A program made the position numbers and the translations under genes. The notes beneath the pieces are model-generated. The model saw only the letters and a list, made by a program, of their open reading frames with translations, had not been told where the DNA came from and did not search any database. From an uncultured Anaerobiospirillum sp. (GTDB lineage Bacteria > Pseudomonadota > Gammaproteobacteria > Enterobacterales > Succinivibrionaceae): DNA of 64,000 bases. The stretch lies in NCBI GenBank assembly GCA_944390115.1, contig CALXOW010000005.1:1-64000 (forward strand), given 5' to 3'. Of this stretch, positions 50,436 to 59,505 are shown piece after piece (position 1 is the stretch's first letter; each line of letters opens with the position of its first letter).

Positions 50436-51254
50436 TTACTCGGCGGCAGGGGCTTCAGCTTGAGCCTTTTCAGCGGCGATTTGCTCAGCGGTGCGGCCCT
50501 TGGTGTCCTGGCCAAACCACTTTAAGTGAATGGCGTCGAGCTCGCCGGAGGCGGTGATCTTATCTAAGCCCGAGTTGATCTTGTTTAACAGCTCCTCGTT
50601 GCCCTTGCGCATGGCAATGCCGTAGACGTCGGCCTGCTTCTCAAATTGTGGGTCAACAAAGTCGATTAAGGTGTCTAAGTTGGCCTTTTGCAGGTAGTAG
50701 AGGTTAACTGGACGGTCGTTGATGACAGCCTCGCAGCCACCATTGGTCAGCTCTAAGATGGCATCAGGCTCGTTGTTTAAGGCCTTGACGTGATCTGGGC
50801 TAATCTTGTCGGCAAAGGCGTGGCCAGTGGTACCAATCTGAACGCAAATGGTCTTGCCCTTTAAGGCGTCAGCGCTGGTGTACTCTTGAGCCTTATCCTT
50901 CTTGATAATGATCGAGAGCTTGGAGTTGTAGTAGCCCTTGGAGAAGTCGACGCGCTTCTTGCGCTCGTCGGTGATCGTCATGCCCGAGATAATGAGGTCG
51001 AGGTTGCCGGTCAAAATCGATGGGATTAAGCCGTCAAAAGGCATCGACTCAATCTGAATCTCATCACCATTAACCTTGGCAATGGCGTTGATGACGTCGA
51101 GGTCAAAGCCAATTGGCGTGCCTTCGCTGTCAACAAACTCAAATGGAGCAAAGGTTGGGTGAGTGCCCACGCGTAAGGTCTGAGCAAAAGTGGTCGAGCT
51201 CAGGGCAGCGCATAAACCTGCGCCTAAGACTAAGGCAGACAGTAACTTCTTCAT
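50436..51254 (-). CDS. Amino-acid-type ABC transporter substrate-binding protein (family 3)
   Basis: Periplasmic binding protein of the SBP_bac_3 family, 272 residues, probably for an amino acid. It has a signal peptide (MKKLLSALVLGAGLCAALSS, cleavage near 25), then the signature VGTHPTFAPFEFVDSEGTPIGFDLDVINAIAK, DGLIPSILTGNLDLIISGMTITDERKK and GKTICVQIGTTGHAFADK. The end is a short Ala/Glu-rich tail, and cysteines near 189 and elsewhere are not unusual. No permease or ATPase gene is adjacent, so it is an orphan binding protein or pairs with a system elsewhere. Confidence 0.85.
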   Translation of the reverse strand: MKKLLSALVLGAGLCAALSSTTFAQTLRVGTHPTFAPFEFVDSEGTPIGFDLDVINAIAKVNGDEIQIESMPFDGLIPSILTGNLDLIISGMTITDERKKRVDFSKGYYNSKLSIIIKKDKAQEYTSADALKGKTICVQIGTTGHAFADKISPDHVKALNNEPDAILELTNGGCEAVINDRPVNLYYLQKANLDTLIDFVDPQFEKQADVYGIAMRKGNEELLNKINSGLDKITASGELDAIHLKWFGQDTKGRTAEQIAAEKAQAEAPAAE

Positions 51255-51458
51255 CAATCACAAATCCTTGGTTTATTGGCGCTGCAAGAGCGCTGGCAAT
51301 AGGGCGTCGCTGCGGCGCGGGCCCGTGTTTATTAGGAAATAGGGCGATTTTAGCACCGCTGTGGGGTACACTCAGGCGCTGATTTTTAATGGTGCACCGC
51401 TTGGTTTTAGTCAGTTGTCTTGAACCGATTTGGTGCGCTTTCCTAGATTGCGGGCATT

Positions 51459-51486
51459 AAAAAGGGCGTGCCCGAAGGTACGCCCC
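51459..51486 (-). terminator. Second hairpin after mglC
   Basis: GGGCGT (51464-51469) pairs with ACGCCC (51480-51485), followed by a T-run on the minus strand. Confidence 0.65.
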
Positions 51487-51705
51487 TAGGGCATCACATG
51501 CATGGTGTGGTGCCTTGAGACAAGGTTTTTTGGGATCTTAGCAAAAACAGCACCCTTGGTGCCAAGGAAATCGCTGCCGTGCTGCGTACGCGCCCAGAGT
51601 AGAGCTGTTTGCGCTCAGCTGCGTGCGCTCTGCGCTACGTTGTGGTGAGCGCGGTGGGAGCAGCGCGGGAACCGCGCGGGGCGGGCCTTGGCAGGTGCCA
51701 TAAAG

Positions 51706-51731
51706 CCCTTGGCCCCGTAGGGGGCCAAGGG
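51706..51731 (-). terminator. Strong hairpin after mglC
   Basis: Perfect eleven-pair stem CCCTTGGCCCC/GGGGCCAAGGG with a four-base loop, 45 bp past the mglC stop. T-run is short. Confidence 0.6.
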
Positions 51732-51775
51732 CGCCCTGGGCGGGGCCCAGGGACTTGTTTTTGTTTGGTTGGGGA

Positions 51776-52996
51776 TTAGTTCTTCTTGCGGTACTTGCCC
51801 ATATCAATAGCAACAGCGGTGGCAATAATGATGCCCTTGATGACCTGCTGCCACATTGGCGATACCGAGATGAACTGTAAGCCGTAGGTGATAATGGTGA
51901 AGACGAACACACCAGCGATGATGCCGGAGACGGTTGCAATACCACCCATCAGCGATACACCACCAACCACGCACGCGGCGATAGCGTCCAGCTCATAGCC
52001 CATACCGTATTGGTTGGTGGCACCAGCGGTACGTGCTGCTTCTAATACACCGGCTAAGCCATAGAGACCAGCGGCTAAGACGAAGATGAAGAGGTTGGTT
52101 GCGTAGACGTTAACACCTGCGACCACGGCGGCCTCACGGTTACCACCTAAGGCGTAAACGTTCTTACCAAAGACGGTCTTGTTGAGGACGAACCAGATTG
52201 CTACGGTGACAACTGCGGCAATAGGAATCAGAATCGAGATACCTGGGAAGCCGCCGCCCTGGAAGAATTTGGTCTGACCTAAGGCCGCAAAGTCTGGACG
52301 GACACCACCGATTGGCTGCGAGTTGTTAGGTGGTAAGTCGAAGTACAGGGAGCACGAACCGTAAACGATAACCGAGGTGGCCAAGGTTGCAATGAACGGG
52401 TGCATTTCGTACTGCGCTACCAAGAAGCCGTTTAGCGCACCGAACAGCATGCAGATCGCGATCGCAATAATGATCGGGATGAACAGTGGCAGTTGAGCCA
52501 GATCTGGGTAGAAGCGGTTGGCGTAGTCGGCCGTTTGCAGCATCGAGGTGGAGATAACGGCAGCTAAGCCCACAATACGACCAGCGGACAGGTCGCAGCC
52601 TGCGATAATCAGGGTAAAGCAGATACCCAAGGCAATGATGAGCTTAGTTGACGACTGGGTCATAATATCCAAGACCACGCGAATCTGCATGAAGCGCGGT
52701 TGCAGGATACAAATGATCAAAACTAAGACCACCATCGCGATAATGATCGCGTAATTGGTCAGGACGTTGTTGAGCGTCTTGGCATTTAAAACGATATCAC
52801 GGGCACCTGGACGTGGATGGGTGTAGCGATAGCCGTTTTGGATTGTCATCCATAAGCCTACCAACATCATGATGACAGGCAAATCGTACAAGGTCTTGAT
52901 AGCGACGAAGTATAGGATGGCGCCTAATACAATTACGCCAGCGCCTAAGCCCGTCAGAGCCTTGTAGTAGGATTGTTGGGAAATGGTGTTAGCCAT
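51776..52996 (-). CDS. mglC: Galactose/methyl-galactoside ABC permease MglC
   Basis: Inner-membrane permease of the Mgl high-affinity galactose system. The protein is 406 residues, about 70 longer than in E. coli (336), owing to an N-terminal extension with extra hydrophobic segments (ALTGLGAGVIVLGAILYFVA, then DLPVIMMLVGLWM). The core matches the BPD_transp_2 family: TLNNVLTNYAIIIAMVVLVLIICILQPRF, IIAGCDLSAGRIVGLAAVIS, and the AIAACVVGGVSLMGGIATVSG motif. It ends the mgl operon, 11 bp after mglA. Confidence 0.9.
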   Translation of the reverse strand: MANTISQQSYYKALTGLGAGVIVLGAILYFVAIKTLYDLPVIMMLVGLWMTIQNGYRYTHPRPGARDIVLNAKTLNNVLTNYAIIIAMVVLVLIICILQPRFMQIRVVLDIMTQSSTKLIIALGICFTLIIAGCDLSAGRIVGLAAVISTSMLQTADYANRFYPDLAQLPLFIPIIIAIAICMLFGALNGFLVAQYEMHPFIATLATSVIVYGSCSLYFDLPPNNSQPIGGVRPDFAALGQTKFFQGGGFPGISILIPIAAVVTVAIWFVLNKTVFGKNVYALGGNREAAVVAGVNVYATNLFIFVLAAGLYGLAGVLEAARTAGATNQYGMGYELDAIAACVVGGVSLMGGIATVSGIIAGVFVFTIITYGLQFISVSPMWQQVIKGIIIATAVAIDMGKYRKKN

Positions 52997-53007
52997 ACAA
53001 ACCTCTT

Positions 53008-54516
53008 CTACTTCTTAAAGCTGGAAGCCAGGCGCATAATCTCGACCTGGTCAAAGTTCTGCTTGTCCACAAAGCCGGTGACGTGACCTTCGCACATTAC
53101 CATGATGCGGTCGGACATACCCATAAGTTCTGGCATTTCCGAGGAAATCATGATGATGGACTTGCCTTGCTTCAGCTGATCAAGCATTAAGGTATAGATT
53201 TCGTACTTGGCACCAACGTCGATACCACGGGTTGGCTCGTCGAAGATGATGATGTCCGAATTGGTCAAAAGCCAGCGGGCAATTAACACCTTCTGTTGGT
53301 TACCACCAGAGAGGTTCTTGATTGGAACCTGCAGGTTTGGCGTCTTTACGTTGAGCTCTTTACAAGCCTTCTCGGCGGCTGGAGCGCGCTTGGTGGTGTC
53401 CAAGATACCCATATGGGCAAAGGACTTCTGCGCGGCAATAACCGTGTTATCTAAGATCGACAAGATGCCAAAGATACCGTTTTGACGGCGCTCTTCGGTT
53501 AACAGGGCGATACCGTTGCGCTTAGCATCGCGCACCGAGTTTACCTTGATCTCCTTGCCGTCCTTGAAGATCTTGCCGTGATCTAAGGCGCGTAAGCCGA
53601 AGATAGTCTCCACGAGCTCAGTACGCTGGGCACCAACCAGACCACCAATACCTAAGATCTCGCCACGGTGTAACTGGAAGTTAACATCCTTGAACGAACG
53701 TGGGTTCGCGGCAGTGAAGTCCTTGACCTCGAGGACGACTTCCTCTTGAGGGGCTGGAGCATCGGTGCGTGGTGGGAAGCGGTTGGACATATCACGGCCC
53801 ACCATCTTCTTGATGATGAAGTCTTGGTCGATGTCCTTGGCGGCATAAGTACCGATGTACTTGCCGTCACGCATAATGGTGACGTCATCGGAGATCTTTA
53901 AGATCTCTTCCATCTTGTGGGAGATGTAGATGATCGAACGGCCTTCGTCACGCAGCTTGTTGATAATCTTGAACAGATACTCAACCTCGTTCTCAGTTAA
54001 CGAAGAGGTTGGCTCGTCCATGATGATGATCTTGGCGTCATAGGAAATGGCGCGGGCGATTTCCACCAGCTGGAGCTTGGAGGCAGAGACGCGGCCTGCT
54101 AATTCCTTCGGGTCAACGTCCAGGCCAATGCTCTTGAACAGAGCAATGGTCTTGTCGTACATGGCCTGATGGTCAACAAAACCGTACTTCTTGGGGAAGC
54201 GACCAATCCACACATTTTCCATGACCGAGCGGAAGCGGATTGGGTGCAGCTCTTGGTGAATCATGGAAATACCCATGGCAAGAGCCGTCTTGGTGTTTGG
54301 AATGTCATTAATGGACTTGCCATTAAATAAGATCTCACCCTCATCTGGGTGATACAGACCAAACAGACATTTCATGAGCGTTGATTTACCGGCGCCGTTC
54401 TCACCCATTAAGGCGTGCACAGTGCCTGGTCTTACCTTTAGATTGGCGTGGTCAAGTGCCAATACACCAGGGAAGCGCTTCACGATATCGTTCATCTCAA
54501 GGATGTACTGACTCAT
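53008..54516 (-). CDS. mglA: Galactose/methyl-galactoside ABC ATPase MglA
   Basis: Duplicated ATP-binding subunit, 502 residues (E. coli MglA 506). The first half carries Walker A GENGAGKST, the signature-type VSASKLQLVEIAR segment and Walker B IIIMDEPTSSL; the second half has the degenerate P-loop GGLVGAQRTELVE, the clean signature LSGGNQQK and IIIFDEPTRGID. Layout is normal for MglA/RbsA proteins. Lies between mglB and mglC; 529 bp separate it from mglB, which is unusually long and carries several hairpins. Confidence 0.9.
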   Translation of the reverse strand: MSQYILEMNDIVKRFPGVLALDHANLKVRPGTVHALMGENGAGKSTLMKCLFGLYHPDEGEILFNGKSINDIPNTKTALAMGISMIHQELHPIRFRSVMENVWIGRFPKKYGFVDHQAMYDKTIALFKSIGLDVDPKELAGRVSASKLQLVEIARAISYDAKIIIMDEPTSSLTENEVEYLFKIINKLRDEGRSIIYISHKMEEILKISDDVTIMRDGKYIGTYAAKDIDQDFIIKKMVGRDMSNRFPPRTDAPAPQEEVVLEVKDFTAANPRSFKDVNFQLHRGEILGIGGLVGAQRTELVETIFGLRALDHGKIFKDGKEIKVNSVRDAKRNGIALLTEERRQNGIFGILSILDNTVIAAQKSFAHMGILDTTKRAPAAEKACKELNVKTPNLQVPIKNLSGGNQQKVLIARWLLTNSDIIIFDEPTRGIDVGAKYEIYTLMLDQLKQGKSIIMISSEMPELMGMSDRIMVMCEGHVTGFVDKQNFDQVEIMRLASSFKK

Positions 54517-54600
54517 GAATTTGATCCTCGTAACTGCGTAAAGCGCTTGTGGTCAGCGTGCGTTTAGGCGCTTATTCGGTAAGGCCTAGCGCTTGGCTGA

Positions 54601-54797
54601 TAGTGCCGCCGCACCCCCTAAAAGGAGTGCGGCAGCACTAAGTTTCCACTGTAAGAGCTTGTGATGCCTGCGGCATCAGGGCTCAAACCTAGTGCCTTCT
54701 AAGCTTGCCCGTTAGGGGGCACTAGGTGCTTTACGCTTTGGACGTAGACTGAGCCCTGAGATGAACTGCGCGCGGCAGCTCATCTCAAGGCTCAGTC
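54601..54797 (-). promoter_or_regulatory. Set of four hairpins between mglB and mglA
   Basis: Hairpins at 54601-54640 (TAGTGCYGCCGCAC arms, G-U paired on the minus-strand RNA), 54662-54678 (TGATGCC/GGCATCA), 54687-54727 (ACCTAGTGCC/GGCACTAGGT) and 54747-54797 (long GACTGAGCC...TGAGATGA arms). They may stabilise the mglB message, as REP elements do in many sugar operons. Confidence 0.55.
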
Positions 54798-54913
54798 CCC
54801 AACGACCCACCGTGCTGTCAGGTCGGCTCAGGGAGCTTTCTTTTTGAAGTTAGCTCTTGTTAAGAGCTGATGCTTGGGGAGTGGCCTGAGAGGGGTGGGG
54901 CGGGGCTGAAAAC

Positions 54914-54992
54914 TGAAAAAAACCGCCCAGTCGGCCGCCGCTGCGGCAAGACAGCCGAGCTGTGCTCTTGCTTGTGGCGTCTTCTGGGCGGT
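54914..54992 (-). terminator. Terminator or attenuator after mglB
   Basis: ACCGCCCAG (54922-54930) pairs with CTGGGCGGT (54984-54992), then a seven-T run on the minus strand; the large loop has its own structure. It could end most transcripts after mglB, leaving less for mglA and mglC. Confidence 0.65.
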
Positions 54993-55045
54993 GCCTCAGA
55001 GCTTTTTTGCTCTTGGGCTTTAGCTTTCAGCTCAACAGAGAACTA

Positions 55046-56074
55046 TTACATGAAGTCCTTGTAGTTCTCTTGGGTTACGCGAACGTATGGAATCCAGACG
55101 TACTTGCCATCGGTGATCTTGTAGCCGATGCTCTGCTCGGTAACCTCACCACCGCTTGCTACTTGGTTAGCAATGCGAACAGCGGCAGTACCCTGGTTAA
55201 CAGCGTCGTTTAAGGAGGTACCTAACATCTGGCCCTTGGAAATGGCTTGCAGAGCTGGAGCGGTAGCGTCAACACCAACGACTGGGATGAACTTGGAAGG
55301 ATCCTTGCCATCGGTACCTAAGTTGTAGCCCTCAGACTTTAAGGCCTCAACTGCACCTAAAGCCATGTCGTCGTTGTTAGCTAAAACGGCCTCAATGCCA
55401 TCAACACCTAAGGAGGTGATGAAATTCTTCATCTTGTCGTGGCCTTGAACCTTATCCCAGTTAGCGTTGTCAGCACCAACCTCAACGATGTCTAAGCCAG
55501 CGTCCTTCATAGCCTTGACGCAGTACTCAGAACGTAAGGTAGCGTCCTGGTGGCCTTGCTCGCCCTTGATTAAGATGTACTGGAGCTTGCCGTCCTTGTT
55601 CTTATCAGCCTCTGGGTGAGCCTTGAAGTACTCAGCAATTAACTGACCGCCGATGGTGCCCGACTCCTCAGCCTTAGCGCCAACGTAGTAGGCCTTATCC
55701 CAGCCGTCTAACACAGCCTTGTCTGGCTCACGGTTGATGAAGACGATTGGTAAGTCAGCAGCCTTAGCCTTGTCAGCTAAAGGACCAGCGGCCGAACGGT
55801 CTACTGGGTTGATGATTAAGGCGTTAACACCCTTGGTGATGAAGGTATCAACTTGGTCGTTCTGCATTGGCTGACGGTTTTGCGAGTCTACGAGCTCGAT
55901 CTCAGCGCCTAAGCTTTCAGCGGCCTTTTGCATGTTGTTGCGAACGCCAGTCATGAAAGTATCGTCGAACTTGTAAATGCAAGAACCGATCAGAACATCG
56001 CTTGCTTGAGCGGTGCCAGCAGCAGCGGTTGCAAATAAAGCGGCAGCAGCAACAGCAATCAGTGACTTCTTCAT
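55046..56074 (-). CDS. mglB: Galactose/glucose-binding protein MglB
   Basis: Periplasmic galactose/glucose-binding protein and chemotaxis ligand, 342 residues (E. coli 332). It has a clean signal peptide (MKKSLIAVAAAALFATAAA, ending TAQA). The mature N-lobe begins SDVLIGSCIYKFDDTFMTGVRNNMQKAA; NRQPMQNDQVDTFITKGVNALIINPVDRSA and INREPD carry residues that line the sugar pocket, and GADNANWDKVQGHDKMKNF with NNDDMALGAVEAL follow in the C-lobe. GSCIYKFDD replaces the more usual GVTIYKYDD. First gene of the mgl operon, with a CRP site and a GalR-type operator upstream. Confidence 0.9.
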   Translation of the reverse strand: MKKSLIAVAAAALFATAAAGTAQASDVLIGSCIYKFDDTFMTGVRNNMQKAAESLGAEIELVDSQNRQPMQNDQVDTFITKGVNALIINPVDRSAAGPLADKAKAADLPIVFINREPDKAVLDGWDKAYYVGAKAEESGTIGGQLIAEYFKAHPEADKNKDGKLQYILIKGEQGHQDATLRSEYCVKAMKDAGLDIVEVGADNANWDKVQGHDKMKNFITSLGVDGIEAVLANNDDMALGAVEALKSEGYNLGTDGKDPSKFIPVVGVDATAPALQAISKGQMLGTSLNDAVNQGTAAVRIANQVASGGEVTEQSIGYKITDGKYVWIPYVRVTQENYKDFM

Positions 56075-56334
56075 AGATTAGTAACCCTCTACAGTGAATC
56101 AGCCTTAAGGTTTGGCCCCCTAGACTCTGTTGGTGGTAGCGCTAGATGCTACCCTGGGCGCAACCTCAGGACACGCTCATGATAGAGAGTTGTCGGGGTA
56201 AAAAATGAGAAACTCATCATGTTTTGGATTAAAGAAAATTAGACGTAATCGGTAGTGATAGCGCTTAGTTCTTAGTCAAGATACCACGCAAACCCGCATT
56301 CGTAAGCCAATGTTACAAATTTTCACGACCTTTT

Positions 56335-56350
56335 GTGGTAACGTTTACAT
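56335..56350 (-). promoter_or_regulatory. GalR/GalS-type operator of mglB
   Basis: GTGGTAACGTTTACAT (plus strand) differs from the internal gal operator of E. coli at two positions and matches the LacI/GalR-family pattern with a central CG. It lies about 260 bp before the mglB start. Confidence 0.7.
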
Positions 56351-56368
56351 TGAACTTTATGCTAACTT

Positions 56369-56384
56369 TGTGAGTGAGCTCACA
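56369..56384 (-). promoter_or_regulatory. CRP site of mglB
   Basis: TGTGAGTGAGCTCACA is a perfect TGTGA-N6-TCACA palindrome. If the -10 falls in the TGTAAAC near 56345, the site centre is at about -41, a class II position, with the GalR-type operator over the start point. The exact start is inferred. Confidence 0.8.
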
Positions 56385-57190
56385 CTATGCTTTTTTGACC
56401 CTCGTTGACTGTGTCATTTGCGAAGGACGGGGCGCAACTCACCGCACTTGCGTGCGTATTGCGCTCAATTGTTAATAAAAGTCATTAGCGCGTATAATCC
56501 TGATAAAATCGGTGTTTAGAACGTAAATGGCCGTAGCGCCGAGTAGAGAGTAGGGAAAAGTTTGACCTAAGCTGTGCTTTTGCCGTAAAGGCACGAAGAT
56601 TGCGCACGGATAGTCATAAGAGTGGTTAACCATTGCTAACCGTATAACATGAAATGGTCATTTTTAGCATGGTTTTAACCTGGCCCAAACGGCTCTTTTA
56701 GGTGGTTTGGCGGGTGATAAATGCGATAAATATCAGCTTTTGTTAATGTTACTTAATTACATCAGATCTGTGAGCAAGATCGATGTGAACCCTCACACCA
56801 AAAACGCAATTTGGGGACATTTTTAGGCTGGCAGGCCGTCTTAACCACCGTGCCTTGCTTGTCAAGCCCTAATTTGTCCTGAGCTCGGGGTGTGAACCGC
56901 ATTATTGCGCTGGCAGCGCGCTCTCAGTCCTGCTCTTGGGATGGTTTCCACGCCAACTTACGGCTGAGTTAGGTCGGAGCGCTGTCTGGATTGAGCAGGA
57001 GAGCGACTGACCCGTGTGCGTGGTCTAAGCCGTGATCGGCCTGAACAGTGGTGCCCATAGACGAGATCGGCCAGTGATGTCTTAGGGCGCGTTTGGTCAG
57101 TGCTATGAGAGCGCGCGGAGTGGCTTGCCTTGTCAGTGGCGATGGGATGGCGCACTGTGTGCGGTAGGGGCGGGAGTGTGGTAGGGCGGT

Positions 57191-57229
57191 AAAAATAAAG
57201 CCCCAGCGCTGCGAGGCAGGCGGGGGCTT
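57191..57229 (-). terminator. Terminator of proS
   Basis: AAGCCCC/GGGGCTT stem spanning 57199-57228 and a TTTATTTTT run on the minus strand, about 25 bp past the stop. Confidence 0.75.
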
Positions 57230-57254
57230 GCAGTACGGGGACTGCGATTTAATC

Positions 57255-58979
57255 TTAGAGACCTAACTTTTGCTTTAAGGCAGCTAAGACTTGGTCCTTG
57301 GCAATGAACTCGCGCTCACCGGTGCGGCGGTTCTTGTACTCGAGCTGGCCGTTAGCTAAGGCCTTAGCACCGACGGTGATAACGTGTGGAATGCCGATTA
57401 ACTCCATGTCCGAGAACATAACACCGGCCCGCTCGTCGCGATCATCGTAGAGTACCTCAACGCCTAAGTCCTCGAGCTCTTGGTAGAGCTTCTCGGCCTC
57501 GGCCTTGACTTCCTCGCTCTTACCTAAGCCAATGGCGACGATGCCGACCATGAATGGGGCCATGGAATCAGGCCAGACGATACCCTTATCGTCGTGGTGC
57601 TGCTCGATGGCAGCAGCGATGACGCGGGTGACACCGATACCGTAGCAGCCCATCTCCATTGGGATGTTCTGACCCTTGCTGTCAGTGACGGTGGCGCCCA
57701 TGGCCTGCGAGTACTTGGTGCCGAGCATAAAGACCTGGCCCACCTCAATGCCCTTACGCAGCTTGATGTGGCCCTTGCCATCTGGGCTTGGATCACCTTC
57801 CTCGACATTACGTAAGTCAGCGACTTCGTAAGTTGGGATATCGCGATCTAAGTTGACGTTGATTAAGTGGTAGCCATCCTCGTTGGCGCCGCAAGCAAAG
57901 TTGCTCATGACATTGGCGTTGCGATCGAAGATGATGCGGCCCTTAAAGCCCACAGGGCCTAACGAACCTGGGTGGGCCCCCATTAACGCGGCGATCTCTT
58001 CGTCGGAGGCAAACTCAACTGGGGTCGAGATACCCTCAATCTTACCTGCCTTAACCTCGTTTAACTCTTGGTTACCGCGCAGGCACAGCATGATGAGCTC
58101 GCAGGAGCCGTCTTCCTTAGGCTCACCACGCACGACTAAGCTCTTTAAGACGTTGTTCGCGTCCATCTTGAGGGCCGCAGCAGCTTCGTCCACGGTATGG
58201 CAACCTGGGGTTGGGGCCTTGCTGTATGGCTCACCTGCCGGACCACGTTGTTCAGTTGGAGCTAAAGCCTCGGCCATCTCGATGTTGGCCGCGTAGTTCG
58301 ACTCATCGGAGTAAGCGATCGTGTCTTCACCGGCCTCAGCTAAGACCTGGAACTCGTGGGAGTGGTTACCACCGATACTGCCAGTGTCGGCCTCGACCGC
58401 GCGGAAGGTCAGGCCTAAGCGGGTGAAGATGGCGCTGTAAGCGTCATACATATCCTGATAGGTCTGCTCTAAGCTCTCGTGGTCAATATGGAAGGAGTAG
58501 GCGTCCTTCATAATGAACTCACGGCCGCGCATCACACCAAAGCGTGGACGCATCTCGTCGCGGAACTTGGTCTGGATTTGGTAGAGATTAAGTGGCAGCT
58601 GACGGGCGGACTTAATCTCGTTGCGGCATAAGGCGGTGATCACCTCTTCGTGGGTAGGACCTAAGACGAACTCATTCTCCTTGCGGTCCTTGAGGCGGCA
58701 CAGCTCTGGGCCATACTTGACGTAGCGGCCCGACTCACGCCACAGATCGGCTGGCTGCACGACTGGCATCGAGATCTCAATGGCGCCCTTCTTATTCATT
58801 TCCTCGCGCACAATGGCCTCGACCTTGTGCAGCACTCTAAGGCCGGTGGGCAACCAGTTGTAGATACCGGAGGCGACCTGACGAATCAGACCGGCACGTA
58901 ACATCAGGCGGTGGCTATCGACCACGGCCTCAACTGGATTCTCTTTTAACGTTGAGAGCAAGTAACGACTTGTGCGCAT
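57255..58979 (-). CDS. proS: Prolyl-tRNA synthetase
   Basis: Charges tRNA-Pro, class II, bacterial long type with an inserted editing domain. The protein is 574 residues, as usual. It starts [20 protein letters not shown]; motif 2 is [27 protein letters not shown], and the INS editing domain runs from about 220 to 390. Motif 3 is [27 protein letters not shown]. The C-terminal anticodon-binding domain has [19 protein letters not shown]. Housekeeping gene; it is divergent from nqrM with 258 bp between. Confidence 0.97.
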   Translation of the reverse strand: MRTSRYLLSTLKENPVEAVVDSHRLMLRAGLIRQVASGIYNWLPTGLRVLHKVEAIVREEMNKKGAIEISMPVVQPADLWRESGRYVKYGPELCRLKDRKENEFVLGPTHEEVITALCRNEIKSARQLPLNLYQIQTKFRDEMRPRFGVMRGREFIMKDAYSFHIDHESLEQTYQDMYDAYSAIFTRLGLTFRAVEADTGSIGGNHSHEFQVLAEAGEDTIAYSDESNYAANIEMAEALAPTEQRGPAGEPYSKAPTPGCHTVDEAAAALKMDANNVLKSLVVRGEPKEDGSCELIMLCLRGNQELNEVKAGKIEGISTPVEFASDEEIAALMGAHPGSLGPVGFKGRIIFDRNANVMSNFACGANEDGYHLINVNLDRDIPTYEVADLRNVEEGDPSPDGKGHIKLRKGIEVGQVFMLGTKYSQAMGATVTDSKGQNIPMEMGCYGIGVTRVIAAAIEQHHDDKGIVWPDSMAPFMVGIVAIGLGKSEEVKAEAEKLYQELEDLGVEVLYDDRDERAGVMFSDMELIGIPHVITVGAKALANGQLEYKNRRTGEREFIAKDQVLAALKQKLGL

Positions 58980-59237
58980 GACAAAATTTAACCTTCGTTA
59001 AAATTTAACCTTTATTAGGTTAAGGCACCCTAAACTAGGACTTAAAGCGCAGGCCGCTTAGGCGCGCGCAGTCCAAAATCCCCTTATTTTAGTGAGGCCG
59101 GTGCGCACAATCAACGTCGCGCACCGGATAAATTTGCGCAAGGCCATACAGATTTAGGCCTTTTGCGCTATAGTTTTCTTAATGTCAGCTTACAATGAGC
59201 GCGCCGGTTCACCCTGGAGCGCGCAAGTGAGGTGGGA

Positions 59238-59462
59238 ATGATTTACTTAGTGACCTTTGGCATCTTTTGTGTGTTTGTGCTGTGCATGGCGCTCAGTCTG
59301 ATTTTCAAGCGCGGTGCGCTCAAGAGCGAGAGCGAGGCTCACGCCATCTTAGAGGGCATCAACTGCGCGGCTTGTGCTAACACCTCCTGCGGCTTTAACG
59401 GCAAAAAGGAGCATAAGCCAACCAAGCATTGCATGCACGAGCCGATTGAGTTCCAACAGGTT
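59238..59462 (+). CDS. nqrM: Na+-NQR maturation factor NqrM
   Basis: Small membrane protein, about 75 residues, required for assembly of the Na+-translocating NADH:quinone reductase (it supplies iron to the NqrD/NqrE site in Vibrio). A single hydrophobic segment occupies residues 1-22, and a conserved Cys cluster follows (INCAACANTSCGF, then HCMHEP). I start at the ATG at 59238; GAGGT precedes it. It is next to apbE, the flavin transferase for NqrB/NqrC, as is typical, but the nqrA-F genes themselves are not in the window. Confidence 0.85.
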
Positions 59463-59505
59463 TAGGCCTTAATCCAGCAGGTTTAGGCCCTAGAGGGAGG
59501 TTGTA

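Larger units (their letters stand above)
51255..51775. other. Intergenic region, 521 bp
   Basis: Lies between the orphan binding-protein gene and mglC, both on the minus strand. Holds two terminator-type hairpins that follow mglC. I see no gene; a frame of 135 codons overlapping mglC is antisense-like noise. Confidence 0.5.
56075..57254. other. mglB upstream region, 1180 bp
   Basis: Contains the mgl control sites (below), one GCGATAAATA word (56723), and the proS terminator at its right end. No supported gene; a 65-codon minus-strand frame at 56958 has no ribosome site. Confidence 0.5.

Noticed and set aside
51538-51945. 135-codon frame overlapping the end of mglC
   Set aside because: Low-complexity Ser/Pro/Arg reading in another register of mglC and its terminator region.
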